From Risungbinella massiliensis (GTDB lineage: Bacteria; Bacillota; Bacilli; Thermoactinomycetales; Thermoactinomycetaceae): 64,000 bases of DNA. The stretch lies in NCBI RefSeq assembly GCF_000942395.1, contig NZ_LN812102.1:2053516-2117515 (forward strand), given 5' to 3'. How positions within the stretch are numbered: the first letter of the stretch is position 1; each line of letters begins with the position of its first letter. The position numbers were made by a program, and so were the translations under genes. A model generated the notes under the pieces. The model saw nothing but the letters and a program-made list of their open reading frames with translations. It was not told the DNA's origin and searched no databases. Positions 22,640 through 30,812 of this stretch are shown here, piece after piece.

Positions 22640-22939
22640 CTATATTCCCATCGTATTGTATAGCATAATCCAAACAGAGCCTGCTACTATTACCACCGCA
22701 ATAAATATTGCAAATACGATGTTGATGTAGTTGTAAACACGTCCAGAACCTTCCGTGATATGCATGAAATAGATCAGCTGAATCAAGAGCTGGACAATCG
22801 CTAGAAAGACGATTGCAGAGATCCGGATACCTAAAGGCAGGGAGGTGCCAATCCCAATAAAGAGAGCCATTAGGGTAAGGAGAATAGATGCTGCAAAGCC
22901 AAAAATGTGTCTCTTGGTAGATTCATGATTGCTACTCAT
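22640..22939 (-). CDS. qoxD: Menaquinol oxidase aa3 subunit IV (copy 1)
   Basis: 99 residues, three membrane helices, MSSNHESTKRHIFGF start and the conserved QLIYFMHI segment of the QoxD/CtaF/CyoD family, which stabilises assembly of the oxidase core. Start at ATG 22939 shares a base with the stop of qoxC (TAATG). About 15 differences from copy 2 in 99 positions by eye. Last gene of the operon. Confidence 0.95.
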   Translation of the reverse strand: MSSNHESTKRHIFGFAASILLTLMALFIGIGTSLPLGIRISAIVFLAIVQLLIQLIYFMHITEGSGRVYNYINIVFAIFIAVVIVAGSVWIMLYNTMGI

Positions 22940-23550
22940 TAGGACATCACTCCCATCAAGTAGACTACTGTAAAGACAAAGATCCAGACAACGTCTAAGA
23001 AGTGCCAATAAAGTCCCGTGATAAAAATCTTACGGGTGGTCATTGGAGTAAAACCACGTTTTGCTACTTGGAGAAGCAGTAAGAGGATCCAACAGATCCC
23101 GACGGTAACGTGGGCACCATGTGTACCAACCAGAAGGAAAAAGGCTGAGAGAAATGCACTTGTTTGAATCGTAGCACCTTCATGTGCATAGTGGATAAAC
23201 TCATTAATTTCCAGGTAGAGGAATCCTGCACCAAGAAGAAGGGTCAAACCGATCCAAAAGAAGAACCCTTTTTTGTTCATGAGACGCATCTGATGGACTG
23301 CTAGTCCACAAGTAAAGCTACTGGTTAAAAGAAGGAACGTCATAATCACAAAATCTTTTACTACAAATAGTTCTGCAGCGGTGGGGCCACCAGCCGTCTG
23401 ACCTTGATATACCAGATATGAGGCAAAGAGAGTAGCAAAGAGTGCTATCTCAGCGCCTAAAAAGATCCAAAAACCAAAGATCTTGAGATCCCCTTCATGG
23501 GAAGAGTATTCCATATAGGGAGGGTTGTGGCTATCTGTTTTGGCACTCAT
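22939..23550 (-). CDS. qoxC: Menaquinol oxidase aa3 subunit III (copy 1)
   Basis: 203 residues, five membrane helices. Family blocks: FWIFLGAEIALFATLF, SSFTCGLAVHQM, GTHGAHVTVG and YWHFLDVVWIFVFT at the C-terminus. Subunit III does not bind redox centres; it stabilises the core and supports proton uptake. Overlaps qoxB by four bases. Confidence 0.96.
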   Translation of the reverse strand: MSAKTDSHNPPYMEYSSHEGDLKIFGFWIFLGAEIALFATLFASYLVYQGQTAGGPTAAELFVVKDFVIMTFLLLTSSFTCGLAVHQMRLMNKKGFFFWIGLTLLLGAGFLYLEINEFIHYAHEGATIQTSAFLSAFFLLVGTHGAHVTVGICWILLLLLQVAKRGFTPMTTRKIFITGLYWHFLDVVWIFVFTVVYLMGVMS

Positions 23551-25520
23551 GCTTTTACCTCCTTATACTTGGATTCAATACGTTCAATTTCGTCTACTTG
23601 TACATAGAAATCTTGATCATAATCATTGAGAGAGCGATAAATCATCGTTCCAAAGACTCCTAGTAAGCCTAGCGCTCCGATAAAGAACCACTCAAAGATA
23701 AAGCCAAATCCTGCAACGAACCAGAAGGCGGCCATCACTACAGGCATACCAGAGTTTTTCGGCATATGAATCGGCTCTAAAGGGCTAGTATCCTCGGCAA
23801 TTTTGTGTTGCTTTTTATACCAAAAATCATCTTGTGCTAATACTTTTGGTTCTCGTGCAAAGTTGTAGAAAGGCACAGGAGATGGAATAGACCACTCTAA
23901 AGTACGACCATTCCATACATCTGCTCCTACACGTTCAGGATAGCGAATACTATAGATGACGGACCAAACAAAGAAGACAAATCCAAGTCCCATTATGAAA
24001 GCTCCGATGGTGGAAATCATGTTCCAGACTTCCCAACCGAGACCAAAGTCATAAGTGTAGACGCGACGAGTCATTCCACCTAGTCCAAGAATATATTGTG
24101 GAACAAAGCAGACGTTAAAGCCGATGATAAAGAAGTAGAACGCCCATTTCCCAATACGCTCGTTCAACTGGATTCCAAACATTTTAGGCCACCAATAGGT
24201 AAGACCTGCAAAACACCCAAATACCGTACCACCGATCAGCGCATAGTGGAAATGGCTGACGAGGAAGTAGCTATTGTGATATTGGAAGTCAGCTGCGGCA
24301 GAAGCGAGCATTACCCCCGTAACACCTGCAATCAAGAAGTTAGGGATAAAGGCCATTGCCCAAAGCATGGGAACCGTAAACTCAATTTTCCCTTTGTAAA
24401 GGGTGAAGAGCCAGTTAAAGACCTTAACACCGGTCGGGATTGCGATCAACATCGTACTAATCGAGAATGCAGAGTTGATCCAAGGACCGGTTCCCATGGT
24501 AAAGAAGTGGTGAAGCCAAACCAAAAAGCTGAGTGCTGAAATGATTACCATGGAATACACCATTGCGTTATATCCAAAGAGACGTTTACGGGCAAAGGTA
24601 CTGATAACGTCTGAGAAGATCCCGAAAGCTGGCAAGATCACAATGTATACCTCAGGATGTCCCCATAACCAGAACAAGTTGGCCCACATCATTGGCATTC
24701 CGCCACCGTCTACTGTGAAGAAGTGAGTACCAAAGGAACGGTCAAAGGTAAGCATAAATAGAGCAATCGTCAAAATAGGGAATGCGAAGATGATAATGAC
24801 AGCAGTAATCAGTGTAGACCAACTAAACATTGGCATTTTCATTAGCTTCATACCAGGTGCACGCATCTTCAAAATGGTTACAAAGAAGTTGATCCCTGTC
24901 ATCAGGGTACCAATCCCAGAAATTTGCAGACCCCAGAGATAGTAGTTTTGCCCTGGCCCGGGACTTAGTTCCGCTCCTGAAAGTGGTGTCATACTGATCC
25001 AGCCAGCATCAGGAGAACCACCTACTACAAAAGATAGGTTAAAGAGCATCGCGCCTGTAAAGAATAACCAAAAACTGACAGCGTTTAATACTGGAAAAGC
25101 TACGTCTCGTGCTCCTATTTGGAGTGGTACAGCAAAGTTCATCAGTCCAATAATAAATGGCATCGCCATAAAGAGAATCATGATCGTACCATGGGTGGTA
25201 AATACCTGATTATAGTGCTCAGCGTTGAGGAAATTCAGCCCTGGTAAAGCTAACTGAATTCGCATCATCAGGGCATCTACTCCGCCCCGGAATAACATGA
25301 TAATAGCAGCGATAATATACATAATCCCAATTTTCTTGTGGTCCACTGTTGTGAGCCATTCGTCCCAGAGCCAGCGCCATTTTTTAAAGTACGTAAGTAC
25401 AAAGATGATTCCCAAGGTAGCTAAGACAATCGAAACTTGTGCTCCGGCAATCATCGGTTCGCCTTTTACAATGAAATTCTCCGGGATATGGAATTGGAAA
25501 AATCGTTCCCAAAAACTCAT
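23547..25520 (-). CDS. qoxB: Menaquinol oxidase aa3 subunit I (copy 1)
   Basis: 657-residue catalytic subunit of a heme-copper oxidase: reduces oxygen and pumps protons. The low-spin heme histidine is in FTTHGTIM, CuB His and the cross-linked tyrosine in GHPEVYIVILP, the CuB pair in WLHHFFTMG, and the two heme ligands in SHFHYAL. About 14-15 helices, size as in quinol oxidases (QoxB/CyoB) rather than the shorter CtaD. Three bases after qoxA. Nearly the same protein is encoded again at 27540-29516. Confidence 0.97.
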   Translation of the reverse strand: MSFWERFFQFHIPENFIVKGEPMIAGAQVSIVLATLGIIFVLTYFKKWRWLWDEWLTTVDHKKIGIMYIIAAIIMLFRGGVDALMMRIQLALPGLNFLNAEHYNQVFTTHGTIMILFMAMPFIIGLMNFAVPLQIGARDVAFPVLNAVSFWLFFTGAMLFNLSFVVGGSPDAGWISMTPLSGAELSPGPGQNYYLWGLQISGIGTLMTGINFFVTILKMRAPGMKLMKMPMFSWSTLITAVIIIFAFPILTIALFMLTFDRSFGTHFFTVDGGGMPMMWANLFWLWGHPEVYIVILPAFGIFSDVISTFARKRLFGYNAMVYSMVIISALSFLVWLHHFFTMGTGPWINSAFSISTMLIAIPTGVKVFNWLFTLYKGKIEFTVPMLWAMAFIPNFLIAGVTGVMLASAAADFQYHNSYFLVSHFHYALIGGTVFGCFAGLTYWWPKMFGIQLNERIGKWAFYFFIIGFNVCFVPQYILGLGGMTRRVYTYDFGLGWEVWNMISTIGAFIMGLGFVFFVWSVIYSIRYPERVGADVWNGRTLEWSIPSPVPFYNFAREPKVLAQDDFWYKKQHKIAEDTSPLEPIHMPKNSGMPVVMAAFWFVAGFGFIFEWFFIGALGLLGVFGTMIYRSLNDYDQDFYVQVDEIERIESKYKEVKA

Positions 25521-25523
25521 TGA

Positions 25524-26435
25524 TTACTCCTCCCCTCCATGTTGATGTCCACCAGTGTTTTTATCTGTATTGGTTCCATTCGGATGTTGATGTTTATTTG
25601 TGCGTTGATGCGGAAGAACAGCGGTTTTTGGATATGACGAGAAAGTCATATTTCCTACTGTGCTCGGTTTTAGTAGGTAATTCCAATCTCCTTGTTGCAT
25701 GGCAGGTGCAGTTCGTTTCACTTGATTTGTCCATTGATTAAAGTCAGCTTGCTTCATCGATACGACTTCAAAATCCATATGAGTAAAGCCTTCTCCAGTA
25801 AAGTTGGCGTTTTTTCCGATATATTTTCCTGGTTTATCTGCTTCTAACCAGAGATACATATCCATACCAGGCATGGTGTATTCCATACCACCAAGCTCAG
25901 GGATCCAAAGAGCCCCCATCGATCCAGCTGCATTGAGCTTAAAGTGAACAGGAACATCAGCTGGGATATTTAAGTAGTTAACCGTAACGATCCCTTGTTC
26001 TGGATACTTGAAAATCCATTTCCAATCGACTGAGGTAGCTTCAATCTCGATTGGTTTCTTTTCTGGACTTGGGCTTTTCTCCAGATCAAAAGTAGCTTTT
26101 ACCGTAGGGACTGCGAGAAGAATAATGATCAAAATGGGAATAACAGTCCAGGTGATCTCTAATTTGGTGCTTCCATGTTGGTCTGGCGGTTGATAGTCAG
26201 CTGGTTGTTTGCTTGCTCGGTATTTCACAAGCATAAAGACAAAAAGTACCATAACCGCAACAAATACGATCAACATCAAAATAATAGACCACATAATGAG
26301 ATCATATTGGATCTGTGCGACAGGTCCCTGTGGGTTTAAGACACCAGATTTGACATTTATATTGCTACAACCGGTCAGGAGCAACAGGAAGAGTCCGAAG
26401 AGCCCAATGGCCTGATAATTTTTCTTTTTCAGCAT
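25524..26435 (-). CDS. qoxA: Menaquinol oxidase aa3 subunit II (copy 1)
   Basis: 303 residues, lipoprotein (lipobox LLLTGC), two membrane helices, then a cupredoxin domain on the outer face. The CuA ligands of cytochrome c oxidases (Cys-x3-Cys, His, Met) are missing: the segment reads NANFTGEGFTHMDFEV. The enzyme is therefore a quinol, not cytochrome c, oxidase, as is B. subtilis QoxA. The tail (HQRTNKHQHPNG...HQHGGEE) is rich in histidine. GGAGGCAACCAG precedes the ATG. Confidence 0.96.
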   Translation of the reverse strand: MLKKKNYQAIGLFGLFLLLLTGCSNINVKSGVLNPQGPVAQIQYDLIMWSIILMLIVFVAVMVLFVFMLVKYRASKQPADYQPPDQHGSTKLEITWTVIPILIIILLAVPTVKATFDLEKSPSPEKKPIEIEATSVDWKWIFKYPEQGIVTVNYLNIPADVPVHFKLNAAGSMGALWIPELGGMEYTMPGMDMYLWLEADKPGKYIGKNANFTGEGFTHMDFEVVSMKQADFNQWTNQVKRTAPAMQQGDWNYLLKPSTVGNMTFSSYPKTAVLPHQRTNKHQHPNGTNTDKNTGGHQHGGEE

Positions 26436-26578
26436 CTGGTTGCCTCCTTTTCATAGTAACTATAGGATGTAAAAATACAGCTCAATATATAATTGAACAC
26501 TGATGTTTCCATAAAAAAGAATATAACACGTTTGCAATTCTTTATAACGATAAAAGCAACATTCCGACCATATATACA

Positions 26579-26626
26579 AAAAAAAGAGCACATTCTCTCC
26601 ATATTTAGGAGTAATGCACTCTTTTA
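26579..26626 (-). terminator. qox operon 2 terminator
   Basis: Minus-strand arms AGTGCATT...AATGTGCTC with a long T run, homologous to the terminator of operon 1 and separating the two operons. Confidence 0.8.
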
Positions 26627-26632
26627 AAATGA

Positions 26633-26932
26633 TTAGAGTCCCATCGTATTGTACAACATGATCCAGAGAGATCCTGCTACTACTACGACGACAATAAAAA
26701 TACCAAACGCGATGTTGAGGTAGTTATAAACACGCGCAGAACCTTCTGTGATATGCATGAAATAGATCAACTGAATTAAGAACTGGACGAACGCTAGAAA
26801 GAAGATCGCAGAGACTCGGACACCCATCGGCAAGGAAGTACCAATCCCAATAAACAGAGCCATCAGGGTAAGTAGAATCGATGCTGCAAAGCCAAAGATA
26901 TGCTTTTTGGTAGATTCATGATTGCTACTCAT
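26633..26932 (-). CDS. qoxD: Menaquinol oxidase aa3 subunit IV (copy 2)
   Basis: 99 residues, three helices, QLIYFMHITEGSARVYNY. Substitutions against copy 1 are conservative and fall mostly inside the helices. TAATG coupling to qoxC is kept. Confidence 0.95.
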   Translation of the reverse strand: MSSNHESTKKHIFGFAASILLTLMALFIGIGTSLPMGVRVSAIFFLAFVQFLIQLIYFMHITEGSARVYNYLNIAFGIFIVVVVVAGSLWIMLYNTMGL

Positions 26933-27543
26933 TAGGACATCACTCCCATCAGATAGACCGCTGTAAAGACAAAGATCCATACAACGTCTAAGAAGTGCCA
27001 ATAAAGCCCTGTGATAAAGATTTTCCGAGTGGTCATCGGAGTAAAGCCACGTTTTGCTACTTGTAGGAACAACAACAAGATCCAGATGATCCCGACAGTT
27101 ACGTGGGCACCGTGTGTACCAACTAGAAGATAGAAGGCCGACAGAAATGCACTTGTTTGGATCGTAGCACCTTCGCTTACGTAGGTAATAAACTCATGAA
27201 TTTCCAGGTAGAGGAATCCTGCACCTAGAAGAAGTGTCAGACCCATCCAAAAGAAGTAGCCTTTTTTGTTCATGAGACGCATCTGATGGACTGCGAGCCC
27301 ACAGGTAAAACTACTGGTCAAAAGAAGGAACGTCATAATCATAAAATCTTTTACTATAAACAGATCGGCAGCAGTAGGACCACCAGCGGTCTGTCCTTGA
27401 TAGACCAGGTAGGAGGCGAAGAGAGTAGAAAAGAGTGCTATCTCAGCGCCTAAGAAGATCCAGAAACCAAAAATCTTGTAATCCCCTTCATGAGAAGAGT
27501 ATTCCATGTAGGGTGGGTTTTGGCTATCTGTTTTTGCACTCAT
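26932..27543 (-). CDS. qoxC: Menaquinol oxidase aa3 subunit III (copy 2)
   Basis: 203 residues, five helices; identical length to copy 1. Differences cluster around the third helix loop (EIHEFITYVSEGAT against EINEFIHYAHEGAT). All family blocks intact, so it is not a decaying copy. Confidence 0.96.
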   Translation of the reverse strand: MSAKTDSQNPPYMEYSSHEGDYKIFGFWIFLGAEIALFSTLFASYLVYQGQTAGGPTAADLFIVKDFMIMTFLLLTSSFTCGLAVHQMRLMNKKGYFFWMGLTLLLGAGFLYLEIHEFITYVSEGATIQTSAFLSAFYLLVGTHGAHVTVGIIWILLLFLQVAKRGFTPMTTRKIFITGLYWHFLDVVWIFVFTAVYLMGVMS

Positions 27544-29516
27544 GCTTTTACCCCCTTACATTTTTCTTCTTCACGTTCAATTTCATCTACTTGGACATAG
27601 TAATCTTGATCATAGTCATTCATTGATCGATAGATCATACAACCAAATACACCAAGTAACCCAAATGTGCCAATAAAGAACCATTCAAAGACGAAACCAA
27701 AGCCTGCTACAAACCAGAACGCTCCCATGACTGGAGCAATCCCAGAGTTCTTTGGCATGTGGATGGGTTCTAATGGACTCGTATCTTCTGGGATATTGTT
27801 CTCTCTTTTATACCAGAGGTCATCTTGAGCGAGAACGTTTGGAACACGAGCAAAGTTGTAGAAAGGTGCTGGCGAAGGAATAGACCATTCGAGATTTCGA
27901 CCATCGCCCCAAGCATCTGCTCCCACACGCTTTTCATAACGAATACTGTACACAACGGACCATACAAATAAGATAAAGCCAATTCCCATCATGAAGGCTC
28001 CGATGGTAGAGACCATATTCAACGTATCCCAACCTAACCCAGTGTCATAGGTGTAGACACGACGAGTCATTCCGTTAAGGCCTAGGAAATATTGAGGTAG
28101 GAAACAAACGTTAAATCCAATCACGAAGAAGCCGAATGCCCATTTTCCAATTCGTTCGTTTAGCTTAAAGCCAAACATTTTTGGCCACCAATAGGTGAGT
28201 CCCGCGAAGCAGCCAAACACAGTACCACCGATCAGCGTGTAGTGGAAATGGCTGACTAGGAAGTAGCTATTGTGATATTGGAAGTCTGCTGATGCAGAAG
28301 AGAGCATAACCCCTGTGATTCCACCAATTAGGAAGTTAGGGATAAAGGCGCATGCCCAAAGCATAGGAACGGTAAACTCGATTTTCCCTTTGTGTAGTGT
28401 CAGCAGCCAGTTAAACATTTTGACACCAGTAGGAACCGCAATCAGCATCGTAGAGATAGAGAAAGCGGAGTTGATCCAAGGTCCATTTCCCATAGTGTAA
28501 AAGTGATGGAGCCAAACAAGCATACTCAGACCTGAAATAATCAGCATCGAGTAGACCATAGCGGTGTATCCAAAGAGGCGTTTCTTAGCAAAGTGACTGA
28601 TTACATCGGAGAACATCCCAAATGCGGGCAGAATAACAATATATACTTCAGGGTGACCCCATAACCAGAAGATGTTAGACCACATCATTGGAAGACCGCC
28701 GCCATCCATGGTAAAGAAAAGCGTTCCAAAGCTACGGTCAAAGGTTAGCATAGCCAGTGCAATCGTTAGGAACGGAAATGCAAAGATGATAATGATGGAT
28801 GTAATCAACGTAGACCAAGAGAACATCGGCATTCTCATCAATTTCATACCCGGTGCGCGCATTTTGATGATGGTAACTAGGAAGTTGACCCCGGTCATCA
28901 GCGTACCAATCCCGGAGATTTGTAGACCCCAAACGTAGTAGTTCTGTCCAGGCCCTGGACTCAGTTCATTTCCGGATAATGGAGCCAAGCTGATCCATGA
29001 TGCATCTGGAGATCCACCGATCACAAAAGATAGGTTAAAGAGCATAGCACCGGAAAAAAAGAGCCAGAAACTGATTGCGTTTAGTAGTGGAAATGCTACG
29101 TCTCGTGCCCCGATTTGTAAAGGCACAATAAAATTCATCAGACCAATAAGAAATGGCATCGCCATAAACATGATCATGATGGTTCCGTGAGTAGTGAAGA
29201 TTTCATTGTAGTGCTGTGCATTTAAGAATTCCAGGTTGGGAAGAGCCAATTGAATACGCATTAATAGCGCATCTACTCCCCCACGGAAAAGCATGAGAAT
29301 CGCTGCCAAGATATACATTATGCCAAGCTTTTTGTGATCTACTGTAGTTAGCCACTCATCCCATAGCCAACGCCATTTCTTAAAGTAAGTGAGGACAAAG
29401 ATGATTCCTAGCGTTGCAAGGATAATAGATACTTGAGCTCCAGCAATCATCGGTTCTCCTTTGATAAAAAAATGCTCCGGAATCTCAAATTGAAAGAATC
29501 GTTCCCAGAAACTCAT
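27540..29516 (-). CDS. qoxB: Menaquinol oxidase aa3 subunit I (copy 2)
   Basis: 658 residues, one longer than copy 1 (extra residue in WGDGRNLEW). All heme and CuB ligands are kept: FTTHGTIM, GHPEVYIVILP, WLHHFYTMG, SHFHYTL. The residue after HFHY is Thr in copy 2 and Ala in copy 1, and several helix positions differ in the same region (GITGVMLSSAS against GVTGVMLASAA). Both copies look functional. Confidence 0.97.
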   Translation of the reverse strand: MSFWERFFQFEIPEHFFIKGEPMIAGAQVSIILATLGIIFVLTYFKKWRWLWDEWLTTVDHKKLGIMYILAAILMLFRGGVDALLMRIQLALPNLEFLNAQHYNEIFTTHGTIMIMFMAMPFLIGLMNFIVPLQIGARDVAFPLLNAISFWLFFSGAMLFNLSFVIGGSPDASWISLAPLSGNELSPGPGQNYYVWGLQISGIGTLMTGVNFLVTIIKMRAPGMKLMRMPMFSWSTLITSIIIIFAFPFLTIALAMLTFDRSFGTLFFTMDGGGLPMMWSNIFWLWGHPEVYIVILPAFGMFSDVISHFAKKRLFGYTAMVYSMLIISGLSMLVWLHHFYTMGNGPWINSAFSISTMLIAVPTGVKMFNWLLTLHKGKIEFTVPMLWACAFIPNFLIGGITGVMLSSASADFQYHNSYFLVSHFHYTLIGGTVFGCFAGLTYWWPKMFGFKLNERIGKWAFGFFVIGFNVCFLPQYFLGLNGMTRRVYTYDTGLGWDTLNMVSTIGAFMMGIGFILFVWSVVYSIRYEKRVGADAWGDGRNLEWSIPSPAPFYNFARVPNVLAQDDLWYKRENNIPEDTSPLEPIHMPKNSGIAPVMGAFWFVAGFGFVFEWFFIGTFGLLGVFGCMIYRSMNDYDQDYYVQVDEIEREEEKCKGVKA

Positions 29517-29519
29517 TTT

Positions 29520-30434
29520 CTATTCCCCCTTTCCATGATGTTGATGCCCACCAGTGTTCTTTTCTGTAATCGTTCCATTCGGATTCAACTGTTTATCCGG
29601 ACTTTGATGCGGAAGAACAGCTGTTTTCGGATAAGAGGAGAAAGTCATTTTTTCGACCGTTCCCGGTTTAAGTAGAGCATTCCAGTCTTCTTGTTGCATC
29701 GCAGGAGCAGTTTGCTTCACTTTGTTGACCCACTGATTGAACTCAGACTGTTCCATCGAAACTACTGGGAATTCCATATGGGTGAATCCTTCGCCAGTAA
29801 AGTTAGCATTCTTTCCTAAATATTTACCTGGCTTGTTTGCTTCGAGCCAAAGGTACATATCCATACCTGACATGGTATATTTCATACCTCCCAACTCAGG
29901 AATCCAGAAAGCGCCCATGGCACCGCTTGAGTTGAGTTTGAATTGAATCGGAACATCAGCAGGGATATTGAGATAATTGACAGTGGAGATTCCTTGCTCC
30001 GGATATTTGAAGACCCATTTCCAATCCATCGAAGTTACCTCGATCACCATTGGTTTTTTCTCTGGGCTTGGAGATTTTTCTAGATCGAAAAGAGTTTGTA
30101 CGGTTGGGATGGCAAATAAGATCAAAATGAAAATCGGAATAATAGTCCAGATAATCTCCAATTTCTTGCTCCCATGGATATCTGGAGGTTTATATCCTTT
30201 AGGTTGCTTACTTGCTCGATATTTCACAATCATATAAATAAAAAGTCCAGTAACCGTTACAAAGACAAATAACATCAGAAAAATAGACCACATGATGAGA
30301 TCGTATTGTACTTCAGCTACAGGTCCTTGTGGGTTTAAGACACCAGACTTGATGTTAATATCGCTACAACCGCTCAGGAGTAACAGAAAAAATCCGAAGA
30401 GCCCAACGGTCAGTTTTTTTCTATGGCTTAGCAT
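29520..30434 (-). CDS. qoxA: Menaquinol oxidase aa3 subunit II (copy 2)
   Basis: 304 residues. Start is ATG 30434 (MLSHRKK) after AAAGGAGGC; the frame is open for 17 more codons but these contain the ribosome site. Lipobox LLLSGC, two helices, cupredoxin fold without CuA ligands (FTGEGFTHMEF). The C-terminal tail is again histidine-bearing (GGHQHHGKGE). Confidence 0.95.
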   Translation of the reverse strand: MLSHRKKLTVGLFGFFLLLLSGCSDINIKSGVLNPQGPVAEVQYDLIMWSIFLMLFVFVTVTGLFIYMIVKYRASKQPKGYKPPDIHGSKKLEIIWTIIPIFILILFAIPTVQTLFDLEKSPSPEKKPMVIEVTSMDWKWVFKYPEQGISTVNYLNIPADVPIQFKLNSSGAMGAFWIPELGGMKYTMSGMDMYLWLEANKPGKYLGKNANFTGEGFTHMEFPVVSMEQSEFNQWVNKVKQTAPAMQQEDWNALLKPGTVEKMTFSSYPKTAVLPHQSPDKQLNPNGTITEKNTGGHQHHGKGE

Positions 30435-30812
30435 CTGGCTGCCTCCTTTTTCAAAAATTTGATAGGGATTACAAAAATAATGCAAGTTATATTAATAAAC
30501 ACCGATGTTTTCATACAAAAGAATAGTACATTTGTATGATCTTTTGTATGGAAATTAAAGTATAATTTATGACATTATTAAACCAAATTTTGGGAAAATA
30601 AATTATTTGCTTAGCTCTTTCTTTACTTTGAGGAATTTTGGGATTAGGTTCTTTCATGCATAATTTTCACTCCTTGTGTTATTTATGTTCAATCATTCAC
30701 AATATATCGGAAATGTTCTTCTAATGCAACAAGGATTTCTTTAGTGTGAACCAAATATAGAGGGAAGACATATGATGAAATCAACTGATGCCTAGAAGAG
30801 AGGGTGGAAGGC
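30435..30812. other. qoxA2-asnB divergent intergenic region
   Basis: About 380 AT-rich bases between divergent genes. Contains a TATAAT at 30561-30566 without a good -35, a seven-codon frame MMKSTDA (30772-30795) with AGAGGGAAG before it directly upstream of the asparagine synthetase, and a leftward 48-codon frame (30511-30657, MKEPNPKIPQSKERAK...) after AAGGAGTG. Neither small frame is recognised. Confidence 0.45.
30511..30657 (-). CDS. Possible 48-residue small protein
   Basis: Leftward ATG at 30657 with AAGGAGTG eleven bases upstream. The first 17 residues (MKEPNPKIPQSKERAKQ) look like a real hydrophilic small-protein start, the remainder (IIYFPKIWFNNVINY...) is AT-rich and less convincing. 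No family recognised; could be chance. Confidence 0.2.
   Translation of the reverse strand: MKEPNPKIPQSKERAKQIIYFPKIWFNNVINYTLISIQKIIQMYYSFV

Larger units (their letters stand above)
22556..26541. repeat. Tandem duplication unit 1 (qoxABCD)
   Basis: The operon with its terminator and about 40 bases beyond it is repeated at 26542-30530. The block TTATAACGA...ATTCCGACCATATATAC next to the terminator is found at 22556-22591 and 26542-26578, so the unit is 3986 bases from edge to edge. Genes of the two units differ by roughly 15 percent, so the duplication is old or has been diverging quickly. Confidence 0.85.
26542..30530. repeat. Tandem duplication unit 2 (qoxABCD)
   Basis: Second unit, same gene order, spacing and overlaps. 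Upstream flanks of both units still align (AACAC-GATGTTT-CATA-AAAAGAATA), so the duplicated segment includes the upstream regulatory region. Confidence 0.85.

Noticed and set aside
24096-24539. Rightward 147-codon frame inside qoxB
   Set aside because: Antisense of a membrane protein, composition full of charged residues as expected for the complement of hydrophobic codons.
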